From positions 372,001 to 436,000 of the forward strand of contig JAJJXM010000006.1 of NCBI GenBank assembly GCA_024516155.1: DNA of 64,000 bases, written 5' to 3'. This document shows, one piece after another, positions 1 to 11,700 of this stretch. How positions within the stretch are numbered: the stretch's first letter is position 1; each line of letters begins with the position of its first letter. This DNA is from Pyronema omphalodes (taxonomy: Eukaryota > Ascomycota > Pezizomycetes > Pezizales > Pyronemataceae). Made by a program: the position numbers and the translations under genes. Below the pieces are notes generated by a model. It was given only the letters and a program-made list of their open reading frames with translations. It was not told the origin of the DNA and did no database searches.

Positions 1-632
1 AACGAAAATGACCGGGATTGGCATCGGGATCGGGAATGGGGGTGAATTTTTTTTCGGGATCCCGGCTGGGAGAGGGCGGGGGCGGTTGAGATGTAAAGTT
101 TGGATATGTAGTAGATGAATGGCAATACGCTGTAGAGGAAATTATGATTGATCACTGAAGTTGGTATGTATGGAGATGTTAGCGTGGGATTTGGAGTTGA
201 CGGTAGCACATGTGATTTATGGGTAGGAAGCAGGGTAATACGGGTAGTTGGAGGAAGCTTCTGGGGGTTGGATTTGGTTTCTGGTGTTGGAAGTGGGTGC
301 TGTGGGTGTCTTCAGATGGGGTCCGGACTCTAAAGAAAGGTGAGAAATTTTGCATGGTGGAGGAGGTAGGTTGGTGATATTTAGTGATTTCACGTGATTT
401 AAGGTGAGTGTAGGAGTTCTGATTTATCATAATGCACAGTAAAATAAACTCGCTTGTTACAATACGTTGAATAACTGAAGTAAAATATTTACAAATCCCA
501 TCTCATATATATAGTCATAAGTATTGGCAAAGATTCCATAGGAAATTTACGTTTAATATCCATCGTCATTTACAATTCATACAATAAGAAAGGGCATATG
601 CAACCCAGATAAATTCAGATCTTTGTGCAATC
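1..632. other. Intergenic, no gene seen
   Basis: The first 100 bases are G-rich low-complexity DNA (GGGAT-like runs). The rest is AT-rich with only short overlapping open frames on both strands that match nothing I recognise. No gene is supported. Confidence 0.5.
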
Positions 633-1005
633 TCACTCTTGTAGTACTTTGGTTACAGCATGTAGTGCTACCAGGTACGGTTCACTGTGCCCGAACTCCG
701 CCACATAGTAACAATCATCCTTGGTCGCCACAAAATACTCCTCTGTTCCATCTTGAACCAACTTCGGTGGTCTATTTCCATCATTATTCTTTGAGTTGAT
801 AGAAATATACTCTTTTCAAAAGCTGCCTTATTGTCGCTTCGTGTCCCAATACTGCAGCATAAGGTGGTGATATGCTCCCCCATTTGATCTAAATGCTATC
901 TTTCCAGAAGCACTCTTCCAGTTCCTGCATTACCTCGATCAATTGTGAATATCTATATTTGCATCTGCACCTTTTCCTAGTACCCATTGGATGACATCTG
1001 TATGT
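633..1005 (-). pseudogene. Decayed ankyrin-repeat gene fragment
   Basis: On the minus strand three pieces read like the end of an ankyrin-repeat protein. The first is VIQWVLGKGADANI (about 960-1005). The second is PPYAAVLGHEATIRQLLKR (about 815-875), which has the ankyrin pattern of small residues followed by G-H-x-x-x-[IV]-x-x-L-L. The third is an open tail ending in a TGA at 633-635. A stop (TAG) interrupts the first and second pieces, and a one-base frame change separates the second from the tail, so no continuous frame exists. I see no start codon or upstream exons. It is most likely a relic of a larger ankyrin gene; the parent family cannot be named. Confidence 0.45.
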
Positions 1006-3283
1006 AGACTTTATTACGCTGCTAGAGTAAGCAATAATCTACCACCACATTCCTGCTTTATCCTTAAAGTGGCGTTTGCACGTACATGTTTCCGGGGGGA
1101 CACGAGCACTCGAGTAATGACCACGGTTCACAACTTGGATTGCGCATACCTTGAAATAAGGTTAAGCTCAGCTAAGCTCAGATAGGTCGCTAATACCATG
1201 GCTGATACATTCCCTTCCAAGACAAAAAAGTCCTCGTGAGATACTTGTGATAGAGAAGGACGAAGCAAAGAAACGAACGACTACATAGCTTATTTGTTAT
1301 TTTACTAAAATCATCCCTTCATAAGCTACCTCATTGACAAATTCCGTGAAGGAGTATATAGTCCGCTTCAAGATTGCTGGAGTCGTTGACGAAATATTGT
1401 GTCTTGGATATCTGAATCAAAATCCACTGAGGCGTGCCCAAAATCAGTGTATGTAAAATAGGTTTGTGATAGTCTATACTTTGAAGCCAAAGATTCCGAT
1501 AACGCTCGCGGAGATGCCAAGTACTGGACCGGCCATGAGAAACAGTTAAAATTCGTGTGGGTAAAGAATCGAGTATGGAAGCTTTAAAATTTATTTGAAT
1601 CTGTGCTCATTAACAGCGTGCAACAACGGCGCGGGGTAAAGGATCACTAATCATATACATCCATTCAGTTTTCAAGCAGCGGCGTTACAGCGCTTGGCTG
1701 AATCATGAGTTATCACTGGCCTGGTTTACAAGTAGAGTAAAAGTTTGAAAAGGCTAAATTTGTTGACGGAGAATAATCAAAAGCTAACTTAATATTACGA
1801 AGAATCTACTGTTTTAATATCCTATGCATAGAAAATCCATTCTAGCATTGCGAGGGACTAGGATAATGTCGCGTGTCGCGAGCCACGTGTGGTGACGTGC
1901 TTCCATGTTTTCACCGAATAAAAATTCAAGGTGAGAAAGTTAGAGCAAAGTGTATTGAAGAAGCAGTGAATGACCGTGGTCATATTGTACTATCTGTGAC
2001 CCGGGTATACTCACAGCCTCGCAAGGTATGTCATGCCCTGTCAAGGCCTAGGTGTTAACGCCCGTGGCCACAAAAGTGCATCATGCAACTTGAGTCCTGT
2101 TTGGAGTCGAGTCTGTGCCATATTCTGACATAATGATGGTAGCCAAAGTACCCCTGACTAACCTTACTTTGTTACTTAAGAATCTTATGATGATTGATAC
2201 ACAAACATAATCGGTGTATGTATGTAGGCGTTTGTTTGCCATGGTCGGACTTCTGCGCTTTGAAGGGACCTTACTAGGCTTCATTGGAATTTGTCAAGTG
2301 CACCATCAAAGCTGCCTGATGCAATGCAGGTGCAGATGTAGCCTACAGAGCCCCTTGCATATAATATAAACCACCGTGAAATCGTTGACAACAATGGTCC
2401 GTGAGAATCCGTTACATTTCCACTTCTGATATCGGCCATTATCTCGTCATATATTCCGGGATCAGAGAAACCACGGGCGTATTCCAACGGCGGAAATATC
2501 GAGTATTATTGACCTTACAAACGCCGAAACGGCCCGTTAAAAGGTATCAACATTATACGTATCTTTCATCATGAAGCGGATATAAGCAGGTATCCAGTAG
2601 TTTCGGCAAACAGCCCTTCATATGGTTCCCAACTTTGACGCCGAGTTACAATTCTTACGGTTAGTTGCGGTTAGCACTATGCCAGGTACGTATAGTGAAT
2701 TTCAATAGCCGCCCGCAGAACCCTCTGTTGCCGCGGAATGGGTTGAAAATTTATGACGGAGGATGAATATTGAGGTACCCCAAACCGTAGTGAAGTCATG
2801 AACTGATGGGGCATCAGGCATCATGGTATCTCACACTACCTCCTCAACTTCTCCCCCCCCCCCTCCCCCCCCCCCAAGGTGGCTGGACTCGGACGATTTT
2901 GGTCCGCAGCCTCATTTGCATACTCTACCTAATTTTCTATGGTGTAGAGTGGTTCGCATTCTCCAATTACACACAAAATAAAGGGTAATAATCACTATTG
3001 ATGCCTAAAATTATGAGGAAATTGCTAAGCTGCCAGTTGTATATAGCTACGCCGTACGTTATTAAGCGAGTACTATGTGCGTTAGATAAGTTTGTGCAAT
3101 CACCAAAATGATAGAACCATAGCCACTAACCTTCAACCCCCTTCTATTAGCTTTTACTGTCTTTGATGTAGATCCATGCATAATTAAAGATGCGGATAAC
3201 TACCGATAAGATGAATTACGGCGTAATGAGAAGGATATGCACATACCCGCTTCAAGAAGCCGGCAAACTACCCGGTGCAATAG
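1006..3283. other. Gene-poor decayed sequence
   Basis: No convincing gene. A minus-strand open frame at 2281-2510 (contains FSDPGIYDEIMADIRSGN) has protein-like composition but no recognisable domain. A C-rich tract lies at about 2850-2875. Everything else is short frames in both orientations. Confidence 0.35.
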
Positions 3284-3902
3284 TTATAATGTGACAACAA
3301 GGCGTAAGTAGTTCGGCAGCTGAAATATGACATCGTAAAGAAGCCATGTGCGTAAATAAGAATGGTTCAAGGCTAAATATTCCGAGGCTGTATCACTCAA
3401 GATTTGATCTAGAGAGGCTTGGCTGCCGCTGTCAAACTCGGTAATTTCCTCTGAATGAAACTGGTGGGGCCAGACTTCCAAGATTTGCATTTTGATTTTC
3501 TTTTCCGTAGTATCTTCAAAATGCCTTAACGGTTTCGATATCAAGAACAAGAAAATGCCGTTCATAGCTCTTTTTTCTCTACTGTATATTCGGCTGTATT
3601 GTTTTTCGGTTGGCGAATAAATTCGCGTCATCTATGTGGTTTGGTACTGCAGGTTTCATAACTTTCTTTGGTTTCCATCTTTTTTACCTCCGTTATTTGA
3701 AGGCTTTGAAGAGGTATTGTTCTGTTTACCTCTCTTCGCTGTTGCGCCATTAGCATCGGTCATTGGATACATTTTGATATTTGTGGAAGTGGGGGTATCA
3801 ATCTTGTTTGCTTTCTTCTTATAAGGAGGCACGTCGCTTTCTAGAGATTTTATGATTACTGTTGCTGATTGTTCAGATGATTTGGTGTTCAATTGAGTTT
3901 TG
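3284..3902 (-). other. Two adjacent unidentified open frames (possible relic)
   Basis: Two minus-strand frames follow each other: a Lys/Asn-rich frame (3656-3902) and a 115-codon frame (3284-3631). The second contains EVWPHQFHSEEITEF and SQASLDQILSDTASEYLAL, which look like real protein rather than random translation. They lie in different frames with a stop between them. They could be two exons of a small gene or a broken gene. I do not recognise the family. Confidence 0.25.
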
Positions 3903-6420
3903 TTCTTTCTCTTATAGTATTGGGGGATGAATTGCTTTATGTTTCAGTTACCATCCTGGCACTTGAAGATGCCTTCAGATCAGAAGATCCAAATACATGG
4001 AAATAGTATTTTTTTAGTTACTTGGATACATACCGTACCCCACACCGGTGACATGATGCAATAATGACAACAATCAAAAAATGACTAAAAAAGACTGACC
4101 ATACGGACCAAAATCCCAAGGCTCAACTTTCCCCTTCGCCGGAGTTAGTAATACATAAGCCGTTATCAAATCGGGCTTCGGGCCGGAAGGATTATAGGAA
4201 TGTATATACAATTATGCATAAGTATTCCATTATCCAATCAATTCCCCATTTACCGGTAACCTAACTGCCGTATGTAGTTGTAATATAAATCTCGGTTCAT
4301 GTCGAATATTTACATAGACAGGGAGATTGCGAATCGAGAATTGAAAATTGAATTAAAAATAGTATCAACCCAACACATGGTAATCTCATTGGAAATTCCA
4401 GAATCCCATGCACAAGGTGCCGCAAATCGAATCAAATGTTTAAGACTTTCTATGTATGTGTGTAATGAACAAAGCGTACTGACAGCCGGGACTCACTTGG
4501 CACCTGATAGGCTATGCTGCTACATAGAATTAACTGGAGCTAGCTGCCTCAACAGCTGATTTTGTGTAATCGTGATACATACGGCTGGGAAACGTTGCCT
4601 GCAGTATTCTGTCACGCAGATGTAACCTGTAATATATGTGACAGTTTGTACTCCCAGAATGCTGCGTACCTACGTGGGTATGTATGTTCATAATTGTTAT
4701 TGCATGGATAATTTTCTTGTGAAACCTTTGCAGCAGTTTTGGTTCAATTAGGCTAAAAAACGGGGAGGTCTATGGAGCTTGAGGAGAAGCCTTGCTGGGT
4801 TGTTGCGGGAAGATGTGACAGCCCGTTGTAACTTTTCGAGGCTATGCAGATGATGCAAGTATTTGATATGTAACTCTTTATACACGGCGGATTGGGGTCA
4901 TGGCCTTGACTTGTGGATGGTGTGACCGTCTGGGGTCTATACTCAGGCGGTGAGCTAGAGAGTAACGCAGAAGGTTGAAATTAAATTTCCCGGGGACCAT
5001 GATGCTGATCACTCATACGGATCAACTTTAAAAATCCTCCATGTGCTATGTATGTACGTCAGCTTTTAGTGAACTCGTGAACTCGCTTATGTGTACGAAA
5101 TATGGTTACGCTAGAAGGATATATTAGATTAGATTTTGAAGGCCATTTGTGGTACCGAAGGATACGGTAGAGAAAGAAGGCTCCGGGAAGGATCCTTGTA
5201 TTTGCTGACAATGGATATCAAACATGATGGATAAGCGTATGGATCAACATTACTCCGTTGTTCGATGTCAAGCTCGGAAGGACTTTAACTTTATAACGTT
5301 GAAAACGTTCGTGCGAAAGACTTGAGACGCTGGAGCCGTTAGTGTTATGAAGATTGTCATATATTCGACTTTATGATGATCATCTTGACGAGAATTGTAT
5401 GTTTACACGACAATTAACCGGCACGACTCGTCATCGTATGGCTTGTCTAGAATTTGCAGTCCGAACTCATGGAAGCATTCTCGACTCCTTACCCTCGGAC
5501 TCCTAGATCTTGCACATCTCTACACTTTCACTTCAAAATATCCCGGTATTTTCCGCTAGAAAGCCCGGTGTCCATTGTGCATTCCTCGTGCATCCGTGAG
5601 TCTGAAAAGGCATGTTTACCCTGTTTACGCTGACCATTCTGATGTTCCCAATCCCTTAGATTTTTTATTTGCTGCTCTTTTGTTCGCAAGGAACAACCTA
5701 TCCTAGCCAACTACATTGCGAGATCATTTAACTGCGCATCTTTGATCAGAGACATTTGTGGAACCCGAGACTTGATGGATGAACAAGGTGAACTAACCAA
5801 TCAAGAAGCCTCCGCGGTAAAACGGATGAATTACTCTGTATGTACTAACTAAATTAAGAACCAACAACAGAGAAGTTTGCTAAAATACGATTCACTTCGG
5901 TTCGCTTCGATTCGTGATGCGGAATTAGAAATCCATGCTACCTGCTGCACAGCCTGAATTGAGTTCCATCGTTCTTATGCATCGTGTGGGGATGAGAAAA
6001 TCCGGTTAATTTTTCCCTGAAAATTTTGGTACCCTAAGAAGTTGTCCTGCAAATTGTCAATTATATCAGCATAGAAATATTTTCACTTACCTGTCGTTAA
6101 TTAAAAGTTCATGTTTATCTCATGCTTCGCGTTCCTGAATCCTCGCTACTCACGTTGTTTTACAGTGCTTCGCATTCGTTTTAAAGAGGTCACCTTACAA
6201 GGACACCCCTCCCAAAAAAGGGGTCTCGCCAGTTCCGGGGTCCTTCAGGAAGGCGGTTAGCCTGTCAAGCCATCATACATCTTCTCTCATAAAATCCTGG
6301 CTGGCTTCTCTAGGATTCCCTGTACGGTCGCAGGTCGCAAGCACAGCCAATCACTCGCGGCGCCAACGCATCGGGACGATGTGCAGGAGAACCTTCCATG
6401 ATGGGTTTGATGTGCGTGAG
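3903..6420. other. Intergenic, no gene seen
   Basis: AT-rich DNA with short frames only. I see no convincing coding run, RNA gene or terminal repeat structure. Confidence 0.4.
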
Positions 6421-6670
6421 TCAAGACGCAGGTACCGTAATATTCGGGTTATCGTTGTACTGGGGCCAATAAACTAGCATGTATGGATTGATGGTCATCG
6501 CAGAAAGAAAAATTATGGACCTGTCAGTTCCTTCTGTTCGTATTTTCACGGCACTTTGTGGCTTCCAGGCACCCCAGTATTTTCCCACTCTTCGCAGAAT
6601 TCGCAAGCCTTCTGGCTCATCCGAATCCCGGCGGAAAATCTTGTCCAACACCAATTTGTTTCCAAACTAA
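6421..6670 (-). other. Unidentified short open frame
   Basis: A minus-strand frame of about 80 codons (contains DKIFRRDSDEPEGLRILRRV and ends NPNITVPAS) has balanced amino-acid composition but no recognised domain. Other frames over the same interval are also open on both strands, which weakens the case. It lies about 320 bp upstream of, and opposite to, the membrane-protein gene at 6986. Confidence 0.2.
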
Positions 6671-6985
6671 GCCTACACCAACTATATACTAACAATATGC
6701 AGAAAAGCTTAGGACTAATTCTGGACTCCGGTCCCGGTTCTTTCCCCAGGGTTCGCACAACCACCTGCTCCTTGCATGCGAGTTGTTGGCGGAGAAATAA
6801 TAAAGACTGTGTGGATCGATGGGTGGTCTGGCTGGCTGGTCTGGCTGAATCCCCATGTAGTCGGTACTTATGTCGTGTATGCCGCCCCGTTTTGCTCTGT
6901 TGAACACCACAGAGTCCTCGCCCCACTCATACATTCCTTCAACAAACTTAGTCTACCCGAGTGGTGACTGTCCAATCATTTTAAG

Positions 6986-8353
6986 ATGCGATTTACGACG
7001 AGATACTTATGCCTGTTATTGGCACTGTCATTCTTTACAATCACCTACGGCCAGTTGCTTGGTGGACTAGGAGGAAATGGTGGACAGGTTTGCAGCAGCG
7101 ATGAGCAGCAGTGTACAGTGGGCAATGACGACTTCTGCTGTCCCTTAGATAAGGTACGGATAAAGAACGGCGCCGAGGCATTGGAAGACGTGGATATTGA
7201 TATCGATATTGCGGGGACGGAGGCTAATGTTATAGCGATACAGGACTGTGGTTCTAAGAAGGGTCAGTGCGATGACAAACCAAAGCCAACTTCGAAACCG
7301 GAACCTACGAAGGACGACAAGAAGCCCGAACCCACATCGTCAAAAGAAGATCCCAAGCCTTCACCTACACCTGAGTCGAAGAAAGAAGATCCGAAACCTT
7401 CACCTACACCGTCGCCCGAGTCGAAGAAGGAGGATCCAGCGACGACCTTGAAAACTTCCTCCACACCGCCTCCCACCCCGGCTCCAGCGGCCTCTACGAG
7501 TACTCCTCCACCTCCCGCTACAACTCCTCCGCCCCCCGCTACGACTCCTCCGCCCGCTGCTGCAGCCCCTTCGTCGTCAAGCACGACCCCCGAAGTTGCC
7601 GCCGTCCCCATTCCTACGAGCAGTCAATCCCCTTCTCCGACCAAGCTTGCCGATTCCTCCAATGCCACAACCGGAAAAAGCACCGGCGAAAAAGTCAAGG
7701 CCTTCTTTACCCCCAACGTGATCATAATCGTAGCATGCAGCGTTGGCGGAGCCGTAATTCTTATCAGCGCGCTTTGCTTCTGTTGCTACCGTAAGCGAAA
7801 GCAAGGTCGTATGCTTCTCGCGGCCTACGAAAACCCCGATCGTGATCCCTATGCACCCATTGTCGTCGGAGGAAAGAGCTACGGAGGAGGAAAGCGTCCT
7901 GTGTCTGAAACTCGCGAGGTCGACTTTTCTCCCTCGGTTCCTCCCAGCGCACGCGCAGCGCCTCTCTCGGATCGTTCGCCTCAGGCTCAGTACTATGATC
8001 TTTACTCTCCGGATAGTCCCGCTTTCCAGATGACCCCGCAGCAGCCGATGAGTCCATTGGATAGTGGAGACGCGTATAACAATAACTACCAGCCCGGTCC
8101 TTATGGAGCTGCTGTCGGGCAGGCATATGGGGCCGCCTCTCCGGGTTACAAGCAGTACCAGAGACCACAGAGACATGTACAGGAGCCGGTGCCTGCGGCG
8201 TTTGTACCAACCCATACGAGACAGTTGACACCGACGGGAACGGGTTCTATGTCGCCGGTTTCACCCGATAGTCCGCCGCGCCCGCAGAGGGGACCTGATG
8301 TCTATGTCCCTGAGCAGCTACGAGGAGCACAGCATAACAATCATGCGATATAA
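6986..8353 (+). CDS. Single-pass membrane protein, cell-wall-sensor-like (Mid2/WSC style)
   Basis: Intronless 455-residue type I membrane protein. Residues 1-22 are a signal peptide (hydrophobic LCLLLALSFFTITYG, cleavage likely before QLLGG). A short Cys-containing ectodomain (about 35-95: C-S-S-D, Q-C-T-V, F-C-C-P, Q-D-C-G, G-Q-C) comes next. Residues 95-240 are a Pro/Ser/Thr/Lys-rich stalk with near-repeats of SKKEDPKPSPTP, suited to heavy O-glycosylation. About 243-265 is one transmembrane helix (VIIIVACSVGGAVILISALC), followed by CCYRKRK, a positive-inside stop-transfer. The 190-residue cytoplasmic tail is Pro/Ser/Tyr-rich with many SP sites. This layout is that of fungal plasma-membrane stress sensors and of many uncharacterised Ser/Thr-rich surface proteins. 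I see no canonical WSC or other named domain, so the sensor role is inference from architecture. The start is the first ATG before a proper signal peptide. Confidence 0.8.
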   Translation: MRFTTRYLCLLLALSFFTITYGQLLGGLGGNGGQVCSSDEQQCTVGNDDFCCPLDKVRIKNGAEALEDVDIDIDIAGTEANVIAIQDCGSKKGQCDDKPKPTSKPEPTKDDKKPEPTSSKEDPKPSPTPESKKEDPKPSPTPSPESKKEDPATTLKTSSTPPPTPAPAASTSTPPPPATTPPPPATTPPPAAAAPSSSSTTPEVAAVPIPTSSQSPSPTKLADSSNATTGKSTGEKVKAFFTPNVIIIVACSVGGAVILISALCFCCYRKRKQGRMLLAAYENPDRDPYAPIVVGGKSYGGGKRPVSETREVDFSPSVPPSARAAPLSDRSPQAQYYDLYSPDSPAFQMTPQQPMSPLDSGDAYNNNYQPGPYGAAVGQAYGAASPGYKQYQRPQRHVQEPVPAAFVPTHTRQLTPTGTGSMSPVSPDSPPRPQRGPDVYVPEQLRGAQHNNHAI

Positions 8354-8356
8354 ATG

Positions 8357-9599
8357 CTACCCATAAGTTTTTGGATAATGATTTTGTGATTTCTTTATGG
8401 GTAATATTTATGGACGCATTACTAATGTTATGTTTGTTGAAATTTCATGGCGCAAGCAGCGATTTTGTAATGATAAGGGATGCTCGATTATAGATGGCTA
8501 TGTTTACAAGTTTTTTATGCGGGGTTTATTTTGAACCTGCCATGTTGGTGGTTTGAGTTTAGCATGAAGTAAAATCCAAACGGAGAAGGTCCGATAGTTT
8601 GACACAGAAATTCCCTCGCGAACATGCGGGCTTCTAGTCTCCATTTGAATCAAAACGTGAGATGTTTCTTCAGGCCCAGGAATACGGTTATATCCACTTT
8701 CCCTTCAAATAAAGTATCAGCGGTTGTCGTCGAGTGCAATGGTGATGGGTATAGCCGAAAAAAGCCCCCCCCCCCCCCCCTCTCGATATCGGGAATTGAT
8801 GCGGGCCTGAGGACTTGGAAGTCTAGGACTTTGCCGTTGATCTTCGAAGGCTTGTTTGTAATTTATCTTCGTGGCGACTAAAACTTAATTTTAATCTCTG
8901 GGCAGTTCAAATGGTAAAAATGTGGCAATAAACGGTTCAACCTTTATCCGATGACAAAACTCCAATTTAATAATCTTAAAGCTTCACGCGAGCAGCCACG
9001 ATTATCTCATTCTACCGAGGTCATGGATGATAGTTATTTCCTCGGTTTCGATTCGTGGTATGTAGATTCCATCCATCAAGCCATCATCAGGAGCCCAAAC
9101 CCCATTCTATTTGACCCGAATAACAAATCCCGAATAGAGACGGGTTTATCCGAGAATTCAACCATATTCAACCTGTGGTATTGCGTTTGACAATTGACGA
9201 CGAAGTCAAACAATCCAAAGAATAATTAACCAATCGGTAATATTCTGCCAAGCAGTGAGATATGCGCACTTTTCTCCCTCTGTCCCCTCACAGATCTCGC
9301 ATAAACATCACCACCCTGTATCCCCGTCTCTGCCTTGCCACCAACCGGCGACCGTTCGCACCGTTCGCGCGTTGTCGTTTTCAGGGTTAGGTGTTCACGT
9401 TGTTCTGCAGTGACCATCAACGGTCGATCCAACCAGGATGCAGTCCTAAAGCGTTATGGGTTATGCTTAACATCCCACCTCCGCAACAGTTGCGCACCAC
9501 ACTCCTTTTTTCCACTCGTCAGCACCAACTCGTGTAAGTTTCGCGTTAGCGCAGTAGCAAGCAGTACCCAGAACACATCTACGCGTCTGAACAGCAACA
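8357..9599. other. Intergenic: 3' region of membrane protein gene, 5' region of sirtuin gene
   Basis: AT-rich spacer with a poly-C run at about 8766-8780. The last 250 bp before 9600 are C/T-rich, as expected for a fungal promoter and 5' leader. No gene is seen. Confidence 0.5.
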
Positions 9600-11394
9600 A
9601 TGAGCGCGCCACAACCCCCACCGACTACTAACATCGTGGAAGACTCCGAGTCTGAGCTCTCTGAGCTCTCGGGTTATGATACGGTCCCAGAGGTCGATTC
9701 AGATGAAGAGAATGAAGCATGGGATTCAGAAAGTCTATTGGGTGATGCGCTGGAAGAGATGAGGACTGAGGTGTTTGACGAGGGTGACTTTCTCTAAGAG
9801 GCCACATTTTTGTTGTGGTGATGTTTGCTGGAGATATGGAAGCTAATTTTTCGAAAAAGAGGATGATGCGGTCACCCCTGAAGAAAGAAAGCAGTTCAAA
9901 GCTCTGCTAAAATCAATGGGTGAAGACGACTTCATACACACGGTTGTACAGAAAGGTGGAATGTCTATACGGAAACTACTTACCGTGTTTAACATCCGTG
10001 CGGTATTGAAACTCTGGTTCCATGTCCAAGGCAGCTCAAGCACTTACAGATCTTCCAGCCGTCATTCATGTCGGATCATACCCTCATTAGCCTTCTTCAA
10101 ATCGTTGTGGGAAGAGCAATGGTCCAACGAACTCGGATACCTCACGTCAATTCGGTTGAACACGTCGTTGACCTCCTTAGGAAATCAAAGAATATAATAG
10201 TCTTAACCGGGGCAGGAGTATGTCCCCGCACATGATCTTCTCAAAGCCTTTCTAACTCCATCCGCAGATCTCCACCTCCCTCGGCATTCCGGACTTCCGA
10301 AGTAAAGGCAGTGGTCTTTACTCCCGCCTTGAATCATTGGGTTTGCATGATCCTCAGGAAGTCTTTGACATCAATATCTTTAACGAAGACCCGACAATTT
10401 TCTACTCCGTCGCCAAAGACATTTTGCCCGAGACAAAACAGTTCTCTCCGACCCACGCTTTCATCGCTCTCCTTCAATCTAAAAATAAACTCCTAACCCA
10501 ATACACCCAAAACATCGACAACCTGGAACATTTAGCAGGTATCCTACCAGAAAAGTTGATTCAATGCCATGGCTCCTTCGCCACGGCATCATGCACGAAA
10601 TGCGGTCATAAAGTCCCCGGAGAAACAATCTTCCCCGAGATTAAACGCTGTCAGATTGCCAAATGTGACAACTGCCTCCGATTACTAGCCGAATCCTCTG
10701 CTGCCGGCAAGAAACGAAAACGGTCAAAGAAACCCACCAATAGTTCCAGCAAATCCAGCTCCAATCCTTCTACCACCGGCACACCAAATCCTTCCACAAA
10801 GCCCCCCGTTAAGTCCAAACCGAAGCCCTCGAAATCGGCAGATATGGCTTGGCCGAAGAAGAAGCGATTTTCGGAAGATAGTTCAGCAGACGAAGAGGAA
10901 AGTAATTTTCGGGAAGCTGGAGTTATGAAACCGGATATTACTTTCTTTGGAGAACAACTACCAGATACTTTCCATAATAGATTGGTCACCCAGGACAGGT
11001 TGAAAGCCGATTTGTTGGTGTGTATTGGAACTAGCCTTAAGGTCGCTCCGGTATCTGAAATCATTGGGTTCTTACCCGAGAACGTACCGCAGATTTATAT
11101 CTCCAAAACAGTAAGTTTCCCCAGTGAGAGCTAGCAAGCACTGAGCTGTTTTTGAGCTTTCAATTGTGAAATTTGGACCCTGAGCTAATATCATCACAGC
11201 CAGTAAATCACATAGAATTTGATGTCGAACTCCTCGGCCCCTGTGATGAAGTCGTTGCTGAACTTTGCCGTCTAGCCGGCTGGACTCTAACCCATGAAAT
11301 GCTTCCTCCCTCTCGTCCCAAGGTTTTCTGGTCTCGTATTGAAGGCCCTGGAAACCGTTATGAATACGTTGACCAGGATATTTCCGCTACTTAG
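9600..11394 (+). CDS. NAD-dependent protein deacetylase, SIR2/HST1-type sirtuin
   Basis: Five exons give 510 residues: 9600-9783, 9860-10002, 10050-10217, 10268-11110, 11200-11394. The introns are 76, 47, 50 and 89 bp; the first has an atypical GTGACT donor. The N-terminus (1-62) is acidic. The SIR2 N-terminal helical segment is next ([11 protein letters not shown], about residue 95). The Rossmann-fold NAD site reads VLTGAG then [14 protein letters not shown], with intron 3 falling exactly between GAG and [14 protein letters not shown] and the catalytic-His motif QCHGS follow, then a zinc module (CTKC and CDNC). [21 protein letters not shown] and a C-terminal [11 protein letters not shown] close the fold. 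An insert of about 80 residues, rich in Ser/Pro/Lys with KKRKRSKK and WPKKKR (likely nuclear signals), sits between the zinc module and MKPDI. Family knowledge: these enzymes deacetylate histones in silencing. The reading frame continues after the TAG (separate entry). Confidence 0.9.
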
Positions 11395-11700
11395 CAGGTA
11401 AAGGACCTTGAAGAGAAGATGGAGAGAGAGAGGAAGAAGGTAGAAGATGAGTTGAGGGAAGAAAAGGAGAAGAGGCAAAAGCTGGAGAAGATACTAATAG
11501 AGATGAAGAAGAAATGTCAGGCGTTGGAGCTTGAGTTGGAGGAGGCAAAGATGACGCCAGAGGAGAGGAAGGAGAGAAGGAAACAGAAGAAGCGGCAGGA
11601 GAGCGAGGAAAGGGAAGAGCGGGAGAAACAGGAGTTGGAGGAGAAGATCCAGGCGAAGAAGCTGAAGAGGAAGGCGGTCGCAGAGGCATTTTTCTTATGA
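11395..11700 (+). other. In-frame 101-codon coiled-coil frame directly after the sirtuin stop
   Basis: Directly after the TAG at 11392-11394 the same frame stays open for 101 codons to TGA 11698-11700. The translation is a highly charged Glu/Lys/Arg coiled coil (starts QVKDLEEKMERERKK, contains TPEERKERRKQKKRQ, ends AVAEAFFL). Options are stop-codon readthrough (context TAG-CAG-GTA), alternative splicing that removes the TAG, a recent nonsense mutation, or chance openness of purine-rich 3' UTR. Splicing is conceivable: an acceptor TTAGCAG ends at 11397, a branch-like TTGAC lies 25-30 nt before it, and a weak in-phase donor (AAG|GTTTTC, 11323) would join the coil in frame. The internal ATG at 11419 could also start a separate protein. 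Confidence 0.4.

Noticed and set aside
7264..8231. Long minus-strand frames across the membrane-protein gene
   Set aside because: They are antisense shadows of a Pro/Ser-rich coding region. The plus strand has signal peptide, transmembrane helix and a continuous frame.
11357..11397. A 41-bp intron (GTTATG donor) removing the SIR2 stop
   Set aside because: Too short for this gene set, branch site too near the acceptor, and wrong phase for the coiled-coil frame.
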